The notes below the pieces were generated by a model. That model saw only the letters and a list, made by a program, of their open reading frames with translations, did not search any database and was not told the origin of the DNA. From the NCBI GenBank assembly GCA_024102725.1, contig JAGFJL010000048.1, forward strand, positions 1-57,167: DNA of 57,167 nucleotides, given 5' to 3'. Positions 35,295-44,580 of this stretch are shown piece after piece. This DNA comes from Nitrococcus mobilis (GTDB lineage: Bacteria > Pseudomonadota > Gammaproteobacteria > Nitrococcales > Nitrococcaceae). The first letter of the stretch is position 1. Each line of letters opens with the position of its first letter. The position numbers were made by a program, and so were the translations under genes.

Positions 35295-36460
35295 ACCCCG
35301 CTCTCCGCGGCCACCTTGTCCATGTAGGTGCGGAATACTTCCAGGTATTGGGGCACCGGCATCAGGAAGGCGTCATGGCCGTGATCGGCTTCGATCTCCG
35401 CATAACTGACCTCCTTGTCGTTATCCAGCAAAGCTCGAACGATCTCCCGCGAACGAGCCGGCGAGAACCGCCAATCGCTGGTGAAAGCGACGACTAGGAA
35501 CTGTGCCGCAACACCCGCCAGCGCCTTGGCCAAATTCCCTTCAAACGCCGCGGCCGGATCGAACTAGTCCAACGCCTTGGTCATATGCATGTAGGTGTTG
35601 GCGTCGAAGCGATTGACGAACGACTCGCCCTGATAGCGTAGATAACTCTCTACTTCGAATTCCACCTCGTAGTGGAAATCGAAATCATCCTTGCCCCGCC
35701 GCAAATCGCGACCAAATTTCGCTCGCATCGCCTGATCCGAAAGGTAAGTGATGTGTCCCAGCATCCGTGCCAGCATCAACCCGCGACGAGGCACGACCTG
35801 GTGCCTCTGATAGCGACCGCTATGGAACTCCGGATCCGAGCGGATGGCCTGTCGGGCCACTTCGTTGAAAGCGATGTTTTGCGCCGACAAACGCGGCGCG
35901 GCGGCAATCACCACTGCATGGCGCAGCCGTTGCGGGTAGTCGATAGCCCACTGCAGGGCCTGCATGGCACCCAGGCTGCCACCGGCTACCGCTGCCCAGC
36001 GATCGATCCCCAGATGATCGGCTAGGCGCGCCTGGCTATGAACCCAATCCTGCACGGTGACGATGGGGAAATCGGCCCCGTAAGGCTCGCCCGTGGCCGG
36101 ATTGATGCTCGTGGGACCGGTGGAACCGTGACAACCGCCCAAATTGTTGCAGCAGACGACGAAAAAGCGGTTGGTATTGATGGGCTTGCCGGGGCCGATA
36201 CACACTTCCCACCAACCGGGTTTGCGATCCGATGGACTATTGTACCCCGCCGCATGGTGGGTTCCGGACAGCGCATGACAAATCAATATCGCATTGCTGC
36301 GATCCGCGTTGAGTCTCCCGTAAGCTTCGTAGACGAGCTCATAGCTGGGCAGGCTACGGCCGCACTCCAGCGTCAGCGCCGTATCGAAACGAGCGCACCT
36401 GGGCTCGACTAGGCCGACTGAATCGGGCGGAATCGATTCAGGCATCGTCTCCGCAGTCAT
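35291..36460 (-). pseudogene. metX: Homoserine O-acyltransferase (metX) interrupted by one in-frame amber codon
   Basis: An otherwise complete alpha/beta-hydrolase acyltransferase of about 389 residues. The nucleophile is Ser162 in [13 protein letters not shown]. After residue 298 (MTKALD) there is TAG at 35564-35566, then the same frame continues FDPAAAFEG to the natural end. The downstream part contains the catalytic Asp (TSDWRF) and His (DHGHDAF), so the truncated product should be inactive. Relatives read ALDYFDP here, so a TAC-to-TAG change explains it. No other lesion is visible, so this is recent or a sequence error. The start may be 36445, which has the better ribosome site. Confidence 0.85.
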
Positions 36461-36508
36461 GATGATGGATTGAGGATTGGGATAAAATTCGAGAATGATA
36501 ACAGAGCG

Positions 36509-36816
36509 CTATTGCAACGCAACTGGAGGCTGGATGGCGTCGATGAGGACCAAACCGGCCTGAGTGCCGTCACGCATGGCAACCGCTCCGGCGGGTGGTT
36601 CAGCTCCACCACGGATGCACGCAACCTGCAGCGTACACGGGCCGAAGTACCGAGCCGTTAGCACCACCCGGTGCAGCGCACGCGGCACGCCGCGAATCAT
36701 GCGCAACAGGAACGAGAGCAGGCCCCATTGCCTCGGTCTCCGGTAGCAGGGCGGGCAAGCCGCCAAGTGCATTCGCTGCAAGCGCCGCCACGCCGATCTG
36801 ATCTCGAAGAAACGAT
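36509..36816 (-). pseudogene. Probable remnant of an ECF sigma factor (DUF6596 type)
   Basis: Two minus-strand frames carry pieces that read like the C-terminal half of this sigma-factor group. In one frame is ALGGLPALLPETEAMGPALV followed by HDSRRAA, compare LAALLPEEPE and HDSRRAAR in the family. In another frame, ending at 36509, are GPCTLQVAC and AVAMRDGTQAGLVLIDAI, compare NRAVAVAMRDGPAAGLALLDAL. A frameshift and at least two deletions are needed to join them. Family patterns are from memory, so this is a suggestion; boundaries are approximate. Confidence 0.4.
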
Positions 36817-36847
36817 TCCCCGAGAACTACTCGATACGTCTCATTTT

Positions 36848-36872
36848 GGTGCACCCATCGCTGCAGTGCACC
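36848..36872. promoter_or_regulatory. Possible enhancer site for an NtrC-type activator
   Basis: GGTGCACC at 36848-36855 and GTGCACC at 36866-36872 are half-sites like those of NtrC (GCACC/GGTGC) and lie about 90-110 bases upstream of the -12 element of the nirB promoter, a usual enhancer distance. The spacing does not match the classical GCACC-N5-GGTGC site exactly. Confidence 0.35.
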
Positions 36873-36956
36873 ACGCAACCCCATCAATCCCCCCAGCTCA
36901 CCAATTTTTATAAAAAATTTATATATAAAACAATATATTAATCTATATATCCAACT

Positions 36957-36973
36957 TTGGCATATATTTTGCA
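36957..36973 (+). promoter_or_regulatory. Sigma-54 promoter of the nirBD-cobA operon
   Basis: TTGGCATATATTTTGCA carries GG at 36959-36960 and GC at 36971-36972, exactly ten bases apart, with TGGCAT and TTGCA blocks almost identical to consensus. The flanks are A+T-rich. Transcription should begin near 36984, about 37 bases before the nirB ATG. It implies nitrogen-responsive activation by an NtrC-like protein. Confidence 0.8.
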
Positions 36974-37020
36974 TTACATGTAAAGTAAGCAAATAGCAAC
37001 CCAAACGGGAGATCCGGGTC

Positions 37021-39453
37021 ATGGGTAAAGAGCGGCTGGTTTTGGTGGGCAACGGCATGGCCGGCATGAAGGCCATCGAAGAACTGCTTGCCATTGCCCC
37101 CGACCGATACGACATCACCGTTTTCGGCGCCGAGCCCTACGGCAACTACAACCGTATCCTACTCTCTCCAGTGCTGGCGGGCGACCAGACGGTGGACGAC
37201 ATCATATTAAACCGCGTGGAATGGTATGCGGAAAATGGCCTTACGCTGCATAGCGGTTGCGAGGTCATCGAGATCGACCGCTTCCATCGCCGGGTGATCG
37301 CCGCCGACGGCAGATCGGCGCCCTACGATCGGTTGCTGCTGGCCACCGGCTCCAATCCCTTCGTCATCCCGGTGCCGGGTAACGATCTGCCCGGAGTGCT
37401 GACTTATCGCGACATCCATGACGTGGAAGCCATGCTCGCCGCCAGCCGCTGCCAAAAAGAGGCGGTGGTCATCGGCGGAGGGCTGCTGGGGCTGGAGGCG
37501 GCCTATGGGCTGATGAAGCAAGGCATGGCGGTCACTGTGGTTCATCTGGAAGAGACCCTGATGGAGCGCCAGCTGGACCGACCGGCCGGGGAGCTGCTCA
37601 AGCATTCCCTGCAGGCACGCGGCATGCGGTTTTTGATGAAGACCCAGACCGCCGAGATCGTGGGCGATGGGCGGGTGCAGGCGGTACGCTTTGCCAACGG
37701 CTCGGAGATCCCTGCGGATCTGGTGGTTATGGCCGTGGGGATTCGCCCCAACACAGCGCTGGCGCAAAGGGCGGGCCTATATTGCGAGCGCGGGGTGGTC
37801 GTCTCGGATACCCTGCAGACCTTTGATCCGCGCGTCTATGCCGTAGGCGAGTGCGTGCAGCATCGCGGTCAGTGTTACGGCCTGGTTGCGCCGCTTTTTG
37901 AACAGGCCAAAGTCTGTGCCAACCACCTTGCCGGGCTGGGCTATCGCTATTATGAGGGCTCGGTGACCTCCACCAAGCTCAAGGTTACCGGTGTGGAGCT
38001 GTTCTCGGCCGGCCATTTCCAGGGCGGGCGAGACTGCGAGGAGATGGTGCTGCAGGACCCAAGCGCCGGGGTCTATAAGAAGCTGGTGATCAGGGAGGCG
38101 CAGATCGTCGGGGCGGTGATGTATGGCGATACCGCTGATGGCTCCTGGTATTTCCAGATGATGCGCGATGCAACCCCCATCAACGATATCCGCAGCACGC
38201 TGTTGTTCGGTCAGGCCAACCTCGGTGATTCAGGCCACGGCGGCGTGCGGCAAACAGCGGACCTGCCCGATTCCGCCCAAATCTGCGATTGCAACGGCGT
38301 CTGCAAGGGCACGATCGTGGAGGCCATTGTCAGCAAGGGCCTGTTCACTTTGGAGGACGTGCGCGCCCACACCAAGGCGTCGGCTTCCTGCGGCTCCTGT
38401 ACCGGGTTGGTGCAGCAGATCCTGCAAAACACCGTAGGCAACTACTCTGCCCCGGTCATCACTCCACTGTGCCGGTGCACCGATCACAGCCACGATCAGG
38501 TGCGCGAAACCATCCGCCGGCACCATCTGACCAGCCTGGAGGCGGTATTCGCCTTCATGGAATGGAAAACCCCGGATGGCTGCGAGAAGTGCCGACCGGC
38601 CATCAACTATTACTTGATCGTCACTTGGCCGGGCGAGGCGATCGACGATGCCCAGGCTCGCTTCGTCAACGAGCGCATGCACGCCAATATCCAAAAAGAC
38701 GGCCGTTACTCGGTGGTGCCGCGGATGTGGGGCGGGATGACGAATCCCGCCGAGCTACGAGCCATCGCCGATGTGGCGGAGCGCTATCAAATACCCACCG
38801 TAAAGGTCACCGGCGGCCAGCGCATCGACCTGCTGGGGGTAAAAAAGGAGGACTTACCTAAGGTCTGGGGCGACCTCTCCAAGGCCGGTTTCGTCTCCGG
38901 ACACGCCTACGGCAAGGCGCTGCGCACGGTCAAGACCTGCGTCGGCTCGGAGTGGTGCCGCTTCGGGGTGCAGGACTCCACGCGGCTCGGCATCGAGCTG
39001 GAGGAGATGTGCTGGGGTACCTGGACCCCGCACAAGGTGAAAATGGCCGTCTCCGGCTGCCCTCGGAACTGCGCCGAAGCCACGATAAAGGACCTGGGAG
39101 TCGTGGCCATCGAGTCCGGCTGGGAGATCCATGTCGGCGGCAACGGCGGCATGAAGGTGCGCGCCACCGATGTGCTGTGCCGCGTGGCGAGCGCTGAGGC
39201 CGTGAAGGAGTACGCCGCCGCCTACCTGCAGCTCTACCGCGAGGAGGCCCGCTATCTGGAGCGCACCGCGCACTGGATCGAGCGGGTGGGGCTGAGCTAT
39301 GTGAAGCAGCGCCTAGTCGACGACGCGGCCGGGCGCAAGAGCCTGGCCGAGCGTTTCCATGCCTCCCAGCGCCAAGCCCAGGAGGATCCCTGGACGAAGT
39401 ACGCCGAGCCGCGCCATGCCGATAAGTTCCAACCCTTGAAGGAGGTGAGCTGA
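37021..39453 (+). CDS. nirB: NAD(P)H-dependent nitrite reductase, large subunit
   Basis: An 810-residue assimilatory or detoxifying nitrite reductase making ammonium. Residues ~1-310 are a pyridine nucleotide-disulfide type FAD/NADH module (LVLVGNGMAGMKAIEEL and VVIGGGLLGLEAAYGL). Next is a BFD-like 2Fe-2S domain with CDCNGVC and CGSC. The C-terminal sulfite/nitrite reductase half holds siroheme and 4Fe-4S cysteines in KTCVGSEWC and SGCPRNCAEA. The length is normal. GGGAGATCC precedes the ATG. It leads an operon with nirD (overlap TGATG) and cobA, under a sigma-54 promoter. Confidence 0.97.
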   Translation: MGKERLVLVGNGMAGMKAIEELLAIAPDRYDITVFGAEPYGNYNRILLSPVLAGDQTVDDIILNRVEWYAENGLTLHSGCEVIEIDRFHRRVIAADGRSAPYDRLLLATGSNPFVIPVPGNDLPGVLTYRDIHDVEAMLAASRCQKEAVVIGGGLLGLEAAYGLMKQGMAVTVVHLEETLMERQLDRPAGELLKHSLQARGMRFLMKTQTAEIVGDGRVQAVRFANGSEIPADLVVMAVGIRPNTALAQRAGLYCERGVVVSDTLQTFDPRVYAVGECVQHRGQCYGLVAPLFEQAKVCANHLAGLGYRYYEGSVTSTKLKVTGVELFSAGHFQGGRDCEEMVLQDPSAGVYKKLVIREAQIVGAVMYGDTADGSWYFQMMRDATPINDIRSTLLFGQANLGDSGHGGVRQTADLPDSAQICDCNGVCKGTIVEAIVSKGLFTLEDVRAHTKASASCGSCTGLVQQILQNTVGNYSAPVITPLCRCTDHSHDQVRETIRRHHLTSLEAVFAFMEWKTPDGCEKCRPAINYYLIVTWPGEAIDDAQARFVNERMHANIQKDGRYSVVPRMWGGMTNPAELRAIADVAERYQIPTVKVTGGQRIDLLGVKKEDLPKVWGDLSKAGFVSGHAYGKALRTVKTCVGSEWCRFGVQDSTRLGIELEEMCWGTWTPHKVKMAVSGCPRNCAEATIKDLGVVAIESGWEIHVGGNGGMKVRATDVLCRVASAEAVKEYAAAYLQLYREEARYLERTAHWIERVGLSYVKQRLVDDAAGRKSLAERFHASQRQAQEDPWTKYAEPRHADKFQPLKEVS

Positions 39454-39806
39454 TGGACGGAGCGAAATCGAGGTGGCTTGCCGTCGGCAGGCCCGATGAC
39501 ATCCCCGCGCTGGGCGCGCGGGTGGTAAAGACGGCCCAAGGCCCGGTTGCGTTGTTCAAAACCCGCACGGGAGAGATCTTCGCGTTATTGGACCGCTGCC
39601 CGCATAAGGGCGGACCGCTCTCCGAGGGGATGGTGCACGGGGGTACCGTTACCTGCCCGCTGCACGGCATGAATATTCATCTCGATAGCGGCCAGGCGGT
39701 GGCTCCGGACAAGGGCTGTGTGCCGCGTTTTCCGATCAAGGTCGTGGACGGGCGGGTCTGGCTCGGCCTGACGGCTTGCGGCAAACCGGCTAGCACGCTG
39801 CTATGA
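39453..39806 (+). CDS. nirD: Nitrite reductase small subunit (Rieske-type)
   Basis: A 117-residue Rieske-fold subunit that supports NirB. Both 2Fe-2S ligand pairs are present: CPH in [12 protein letters not shown] and CPLH in [12 protein letters not shown]. Enteric NirD, by contrast, has lost these residues, so this one probably binds a real cluster. The gene starts inside the nirB stop (TGATG) and ends overlapping cobA by four bases, so all three are translationally coupled. Confidence 0.95.
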   Translation: MDGAKSRWLAVGRPDDIPALGARVVKTAQGPVALFKTRTGEIFALLDRCPHKGGPLSEGMVHGGTVTCPLHGMNIHLDSGQAVAPDKGCVPRFPIKVVDGRVWLGLTACGKPASTLL

Positions 39807-40666
39807 GCATCCAGCCGATTCACGCCGACGGGCGAGTGCGCTCGCTGCCCGCCCAAGTCGCGCCGCCCCGGCCCCGCGAGGATGCGCGGAGGAGCGAGAC
39901 GGGCCGGGTCTACCTAGTCGGCGCCGGGCCCGGCGACCCGGAGTTGCTCACTCTGGGTGCGCTGCGCCGGCTGCAGCAGGCCGACGTCGTACTCTACGAC
40001 CGGCTGGTGGCACCGGCGCTCCTGGCCCTTGCCGCACCAGGGGCCGAGCGGATCTACGTGGGCAAGCGTTGCGGTTGCCACCATACTGGTCAGGCCGCGA
40101 TCCACGCCTTGCTGATCGCCCACGCCCGCCGGGGCCAGACCGTGGTACGGCTCAAAGGGGGCGATCCTTTCCTGTTCGGCCGGGGTGGCGAGGAGATGCA
40201 GGCGCTGCTGGCCGCCGGCATCGCGGTGGAGGTGGTGCCGGGGATCACGGCCGGCCTGGGCTGTGCCGCCTACGCCGGAATCCCGCTGACGCACCGGGAT
40301 TATGCCCAGTCCTGCCTGTTCGTCACCGGCCACACCCAAGAAGGCGGTGGCGCCGAGGACTGGCAGAGCTTGACGGCGCCGCGCCAAACTCTGGTGGTCT
40401 ATATGGGCCTCGGTAAGCTGGAGTCCCTCTGTCGCGGTTTGATCACCCACGGCTTGCCGCCGGACTGGCCGGTGGCCTTGATCGAAAAGGGCACCACCAC
40501 CGACCAGCGCATCCTAAGCGCGAGCCTTGCCGATATCGCCGCGCTCGCCCGGCAACAGGGCGTGCGCAGTCCGGCGCTCGCCATCATCGGCGAGGTCGTG
40601 CGGCTCCGTCAGCCTACCGCGATGGCCAAGAGCGCCGTGGTGGCGCAGCGCGGCTGGTACAAATAG
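39803..40666 (+). CDS. cobA: Uroporphyrinogen-III C-methyltransferase
   Basis: A 287-residue SUMT. Using SAM it methylates uroporphyrinogen III at C2 and C7 to precorrin-2, the branch point to siroheme. Signatures: [70 protein letters not shown]. About 30 N-terminal residues are extra. There is no CysG dehydrogenase/ferrochelatase domain, so later siroheme steps must be encoded elsewhere. The link with nirBD is logical: NirB needs siroheme. It ends in TAG. Confidence 0.95.
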   Translation: MSIQPIHADGRVRSLPAQVAPPRPREDARRSETGRVYLVGAGPGDPELLTLGALRRLQQADVVLYDRLVAPALLALAAPGAERIYVGKRCGCHHTGQAAIHALLIAHARRGQTVVRLKGGDPFLFGRGGEEMQALLAAGIAVEVVPGITAGLGCAAYAGIPLTHRDYAQSCLFVTGHTQEGGGAEDWQSLTAPRQTLVVYMGLGKLESLCRGLITHGLPPDWPVALIEKGTTTDQRILSASLADIAALARQQGVRSPALAIIGEVVRLRQPTAMAKSAVVAQRGWYK

Positions 40667-40738
40667 CAAACGCCGCCGCTCGGTCGGTCCGAGGCCGATT
40701 CCCTCAACTGGATCCTGCCGACGAGTGTGATCGGGCGC

Positions 40739-41386
40739 CTAACGGGTAACGCTCCAGCAGGAGGCGAAAGCCGGACCCTCGATCTTGCAGCCGAGGCGGC
40801 GCAGCCAGTCGGCGGTCATGTGATTCGAGTTGTGGAAGTAGCTATAGGCGTCGGGGTGAGGCACGAAGCGGAGGTCGTAGGCTCGATTCATCAGCGCCGT
40901 CTTGGCGTGTTGTTGGTAGATCTGCTCCAGATTCTGCCGCAAGGCGCGCACGCGTGAGCGCTCGACCGTGATCTCCCAGCGCTGTTCGATCGGCACCGCA
41001 ACGCGGCGGTCGATATCTGCGAGCGTCGGCGGTGCGCCGAGCGCCCGCCGGCCGAGCGTCCCTTGCGTCGGCAACAATAAGGTGGCCAGCGCCTGTAGCG
41101 GGCCTGTCTGCCTGCGTGCGTACCACATCCAGTCGCCGTAGGCGTAGCGGATCATTTGCCCGTCGGCGCTCGGCAGCACGAGGCTCGAGTGGTGCCCGTG
41201 ATCCAGCAGCACAACCTTCACCGGCTCGCGGACCCGCTCCGGCGCTCGGATGGTCGTCGTGCAGGCTACCGACAGTGCCAGCAGGCCGACCGGCGCAATC
41301 AAGCGGTAGGCGATGCGATGCAGGCATCGAACGATCCCCTCGCCCAATTGCCCGTACCGCTTTGCGTTCACCGAGGCCGAGGACAT
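40739..41386 (-). CDS. DUF2459-like lipoprotein
   Basis: A 215-residue predicted lipoprotein with a long basic N-terminus and lipobox LSVAC (Cys42). The body contains VVLLDHGHHSSLVLPSADGQ and RYAYGDWMWYARRQTG. Then come the end blocks HPDAYSYFHNSNHMTADWLRRLGC and FASCWS. The early His in HGHHSSL and the late NSNHMTADWL resemble the DUF2459 family, thought to be papain/NlpC-like cysteine or other hydrolases but without known function. The start at 41386 is chosen over the GTG at 41395 because AGGAG is only one base from that GTG. Confidence 0.65.
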   Translation of the reverse strand: MSSASVNAKRYGQLGEGIVRCLHRIAYRLIAPVGLLALSVACTTTIRAPERVREPVKVVLLDHGHHSSLVLPSADGQMIRYAYGDWMWYARRQTGPLQALATLLLPTQGTLGRRALGAPPTLADIDRRVAVPIEQRWEITVERSRVRALRQNLEQIYQQHAKTALMNRAYDLRFVPHPDAYSYFHNSNHMTADWLRRLGCKIEGPAFASCWSVTR

Positions 41387-41482
41387 CGCATCCACACTCC
41401 TAGCCGGAGGCGCGGCACAAGCTCCGATTGCTCAACACTCCCACAACCAGAGGCCTGACCGAGGCACTCGTCTGACGGCCAT

Positions 41483-42901
41483 TTATTCGGAAGATTCGTC
41501 TCGCTTTGATTTTGGCCCGAGATACGGCTCGTCGGGGAGCGAAGTTCCTTGCATTGCCAGCTTGCGGTAGAGAGTCCGGCGCCCGATGCCCAGATGCTCC
41601 GCGGCTTGCCGTTTGTTGCCGGCACAACGCGCTAGCACATAGCTGATATACCGACCCTCGACCTCCTCCAGCGATACCACCTCGCCATGGCCGATCACTT
41701 CCGGCGGCAGCGCCCTCACCGTCCGCTCCCGGACCCGGTCGGGCAGATCCTCTTCATGAACGGTATCCGACCGGCAAAGCGTCACGGCCCGTTCGATGAT
41801 ATTGGCGAGCTCGCGCACGTTTCCGGGAAACCGATAGCCCGTGAGAGTCCTAAGTGCCGATGGGTTAATGGTCTGCACAGGGCGTTCCAGACGTTCGGCG
41901 AAGTGCTTTAGGAAGCGCATCGCCAGCAGTTCGATGTCCTCGTCCCGCTCCCGCAGCGGCGGGATCCGAATCTGAAACGTCTCCAGCCGATAGTAGAGAT
42001 CTGCCCGGAACGCGCCACTGCCGATGGCATCCAACAGGTCGCGATTCGTGGCGGCGATGACTCTTACGTCGACTTGTTGCGTGATGTCCGCCCCGACGGG
42101 GCGCACGGAGCCATCTTCGAGTACCCGCAAAAGCTTCGCTTGAAGAGCCGGCGACATCTCGCCGATCTCGTCCAAAAACAAGGTGCCGCCATTCGCCTGC
42201 CGCAGCAGGCCGCGCCGCGGCTGAGATGCACCGGTAAATGCCCCTCTGATATGCCCAAAGAACTCGCTCTCGAGCAGATCCGCCGGTACACCCGCGCAGT
42301 TGACCGCGATAAAGGGGTTTTTCGCGCGCCGGCTCTCGGCATGCACCGCGCGGGCGACCAATTCCTTACCGGTGCCACTCTCGCCGATGACAAGCAGCGG
42401 TCCGTCGCCCGGCCCAATCCGGCGAACGGCGTCGAATATCGACCGCATAGGCCGGCTTCGAGCAATCATCCCATGGAAGCTGTCGCTGCCCACCAGCGAT
42501 TCGAGCTGTTTGATTCTATGCCGCAACCGCCGTGTCTCCAGTACACGCTCGACTCGAACCAGCAAATGCTGCAGATCGATTGGCTTGGTCAGGAAATCGT
42601 CCGCCCCCTGCTTGATTGCCTCCACCGCTTGTTCGATGGTGCCGAAGGCGGTAACCACGATGAAAGCCGGAGCGTTCGTTAACCCTTTCAGCCAACGCAG
42701 CAACTCCAGGCCGTCTGCCCATGGAAGACATAGATCGCTCACAATAAGCGCGGCGGCCGAATGCTGCAGTTCCCGCCAGGCATCCTCAGCCGAGGATACA
42801 CTGATGACCGAATAGCCGGCATCGCTCAGCTCATCCCTTAGCAGCTCGCGCAGGGCGCGGTCGTCTTCGATTACCATGAGTTGGGTTTTTGCCTTCGGCA
42901 T
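41483..42901 (-). CDS. Sigma-54-dependent response regulator (NtrC family)
   Basis: A 472-residue activator with three parts. The receiver domain (1-120) has Asp56 in LIVSDLCLPWADG. The AAA+ domain (about 140-370) has Walker A GESGTGKELVARAVH and the sigma-54 contact loop GAFTGA. The C-terminal Fis-type helix-turn-helix is GNKRQAAEHLGIGRRTLYRKL. Phosphorylation should allow ATP-driven opening of sigma-54 promoters. The start at 42901 lies within the end of the kinase gene (70-base overlap). The likely target is the DUF4168 gene, divergent from the kinase, which has a clear sigma-54 promoter. Confidence 0.93.
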   Translation of the reverse strand: MPKAKTQLMVIEDDRALRELLRDELSDAGYSVISVSSAEDAWRELQHSAAALIVSDLCLPWADGLELLRWLKGLTNAPAFIVVTAFGTIEQAVEAIKQGADDFLTKPIDLQHLLVRVERVLETRRLRHRIKQLESLVGSDSFHGMIARSRPMRSIFDAVRRIGPGDGPLLVIGESGTGKELVARAVHAESRRAKNPFIAVNCAGVPADLLESEFFGHIRGAFTGASQPRRGLLRQANGGTLFLDEIGEMSPALQAKLLRVLEDGSVRPVGADITQQVDVRVIAATNRDLLDAIGSGAFRADLYYRLETFQIRIPPLRERDEDIELLAMRFLKHFAERLERPVQTINPSALRTLTGYRFPGNVRELANIIERAVTLCRSDTVHEEDLPDRVRERTVRALPPEVIGHGEVVSLEEVEGRYISYVLARCAGNKRQAAEHLGIGRRTLYRKLAMQGTSLPDEPYLGPKSKRDESSE

Positions 42902-44402
42902 TGGCGGTCCGTTCATGGTCAGAATTGGAAAAGACGATTCGAAAGCGGGCGCCACCAAGCACCGGGCTAGGCTCGACGATAATCCGCGCGCCATGATCCT
43001 CCACTACACCGTGTACGACAGCAAGGCCAAGTCCAGTACCGTCACTGACGCTCTTAGTGGTGAAAAAGGGCTCGAAGAGCCGCGCCTGGATCTCGTCGGT
43101 TATTCCCGGGCCGCTGTCCTCAACATAGAGACAAGGCCCGTCCGGGCTCGACAGCCAGCCAATTCGGACCAGGCCACCGGCACTGGCGGCCTGGGCGGCG
43201 TTCTTCAACAGATTGAGCAACGCCCGCTGCATGCGGTTGCGGTCAATATGCAGCACGGGTGGCTCCCCCTCTCCCGAGATTTCGATGCCTGCGCCTTCAT
43301 CATTGCTGCTGTCACGCAGCGCGGACACAGCAAGCTCGACCAGCCGGTCCGCCGGCTCCGGGGCACGGCTTATCGGATTGCGCCGGGCAAAGTCCATGAG
43401 CTGGCGGATCGTTCCCGCCATGCGCTCCACCTCCACCCGGATAGCCTTGGCCGCCTCGCGCACCACGTCCGTGTCGCCGTGTCGGCGTAACAGCCGTTGC
43501 GCCTTGCCGTCCACGACGCTCAAGGGCGTGCCTAGCTCATGGGCAATGCCGGTGGCCAGCGCGCCGATCGCCGCGAGCTTCTGGGAATGGCGCAGATCCG
43601 CCTCCAGCGCTTGCTGTCGGCTTCGTCGAGCCGCAAGCTCCCGCTCCGAGCGCTCGATGCTGTCCAGCATCGAATTGAAACCCTCGGCCAGGGTCCTGAG
43701 CTCGCCGGGGCCGGCCACCGGTGTCCGGTGCCCCCGAGCTCCCGATTCGACACGCCGCATGCTGCTCGCTAAGCGTCGAATCGGCCCGCCTATGGCCCAC
43801 CGGTGGCCGACCAGAATGATGGCGGCGAACATCACTCCAACGCTCAGGAGTGCGGCAAAGCCCCATAAGCGGATCTGCCGCAGTGCCGACTGGAACTCTG
43901 CACCCCGCCGGCTCACCTGCAGAATACCCGTAATGCGACCCCCGGCGTCGGTTAGAGGTACGAAATAGCTATATAGCTGCTCGCCGCGTACCTGCTCAAA
44001 GGTGCCTATCCTGTCAGTGGCCTCGTTGAGGTCTGCCATGCGGTCTTGACGAAGTTTATTGGCGCTTGCGCCGGCACCTGCACTGGCGATCAGCTGGCCT
44101 GACTGATCGAAGATGTGGGCGCCATAGACACGATCGAACTCGAAGGCGGAGATGAGCGCTTCCCGAATGGCGCCGACTTGGCCGAACTCAAGTGCGTAGC
44201 TCAAAGGCAACCGGATCGCCCGAGCGATGAGCTCGATCTCCTCTTGCTTGTGGGCCTCGACCCGCTCTTCTAGCCGGTGCAGCCCCAGCCAAGCCGCAAG
44301 CGCGAGAAGAGTGATAAGCGGTGCAATGACGAAGACAAGCAAAGTGGTGCTAAGCCGCACGATATCACCAGAAGACGGGGTGTATGTGTCATCTTGGCGC
44401 AT
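42831..44402 (-). CDS. Sensor histidine kinase of the two-component pair
   Basis: A 523-residue membrane kinase. Two transmembrane segments (about residues 20-45 and 185-210) flank an exported sensor domain of ~130 residues. A HAMP linker follows (RWAIGGPIRRLASSMRRVESG), then the dimerisation helix GIAHELGTPLSVVDGKA with the phospho-acceptor His. The ATPase domain comes next: NLLKNAAQAA, VEDSGPGITDEI, and GTGLGLAVVHGVVEDHGA. Its signal is unknown. It overlaps the response regulator. It is not of the PrsK type. The start at 44402 lacks a clear ribosome site; a longer start would add an odd leader. Confidence 0.9.
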   Translation of the reverse strand: MRQDDTYTPSSGDIVRLSTTLLVFVIAPLITLLALAAWLGLHRLEERVEAHKQEEIELIARAIRLPLSYALEFGQVGAIREALISAFEFDRVYGAHIFDQSGQLIASAGAGASANKLRQDRMADLNEATDRIGTFEQVRGEQLYSYFVPLTDAGGRITGILQVSRRGAEFQSALRQIRLWGFAALLSVGVMFAAIILVGHRWAIGGPIRRLASSMRRVESGARGHRTPVAGPGELRTLAEGFNSMLDSIERSERELAARRSRQQALEADLRHSQKLAAIGALATGIAHELGTPLSVVDGKAQRLLRRHGDTDVVREAAKAIRVEVERMAGTIRQLMDFARRNPISRAPEPADRLVELAVSALRDSSNDEGAGIEISGEGEPPVLHIDRNRMQRALLNLLKNAAQAASAGGLVRIGWLSSPDGPCLYVEDSGPGITDEIQARLFEPFFTTKSVSDGTGLGLAVVHGVVEDHGARIIVEPSPVLGGARFRIVFSNSDHERTANAEGKNPTHGNRRRPRPARAAKG

Positions 44403-44494
44403 GGATAGTGCGGACACAACCAAGCTTGGCTGAGAGAACCCGATACGCCGAACACTAACGCTAAAGAGCCCCCAGCATGGCTGGATTGCAGATA

Positions 44495-44511
44495 TTGGCG
44501 CGGGTATTGCA
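44495..44511 (+). promoter_or_regulatory. Sigma-54 promoter of the DUF4168 gene
   Basis: TTGGCGCGGGTATTGCA has GG (44497-44498) and GC (44509-44510) ten bases apart, and differs from TGGCACG-N4-TTGCA by a single base. Transcription should start near 44523, giving a leader of about 58 bases. A small inverted repeat CCAGC-ATG-GCTGG lies at 44472-44484, just upstream. Confidence 0.75.
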
Positions 44512-44580
44512 TAAATATGGTTGCAGGACCAGGTTACCTGCTCTTTGATCTGATCAAATCCATTTCTTAGGAGTGTGCAA

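Noticed and set aside
7129..35566. Amber codon reassignment or suppression as the explanation for in-frame TAG codons in vapB, vapC and metX.
   Set aside because: TAG is the normal stop of intact genes here (purN, cobA, PAP2), and vapB and vapC also lack start codons, so they are simply dead.
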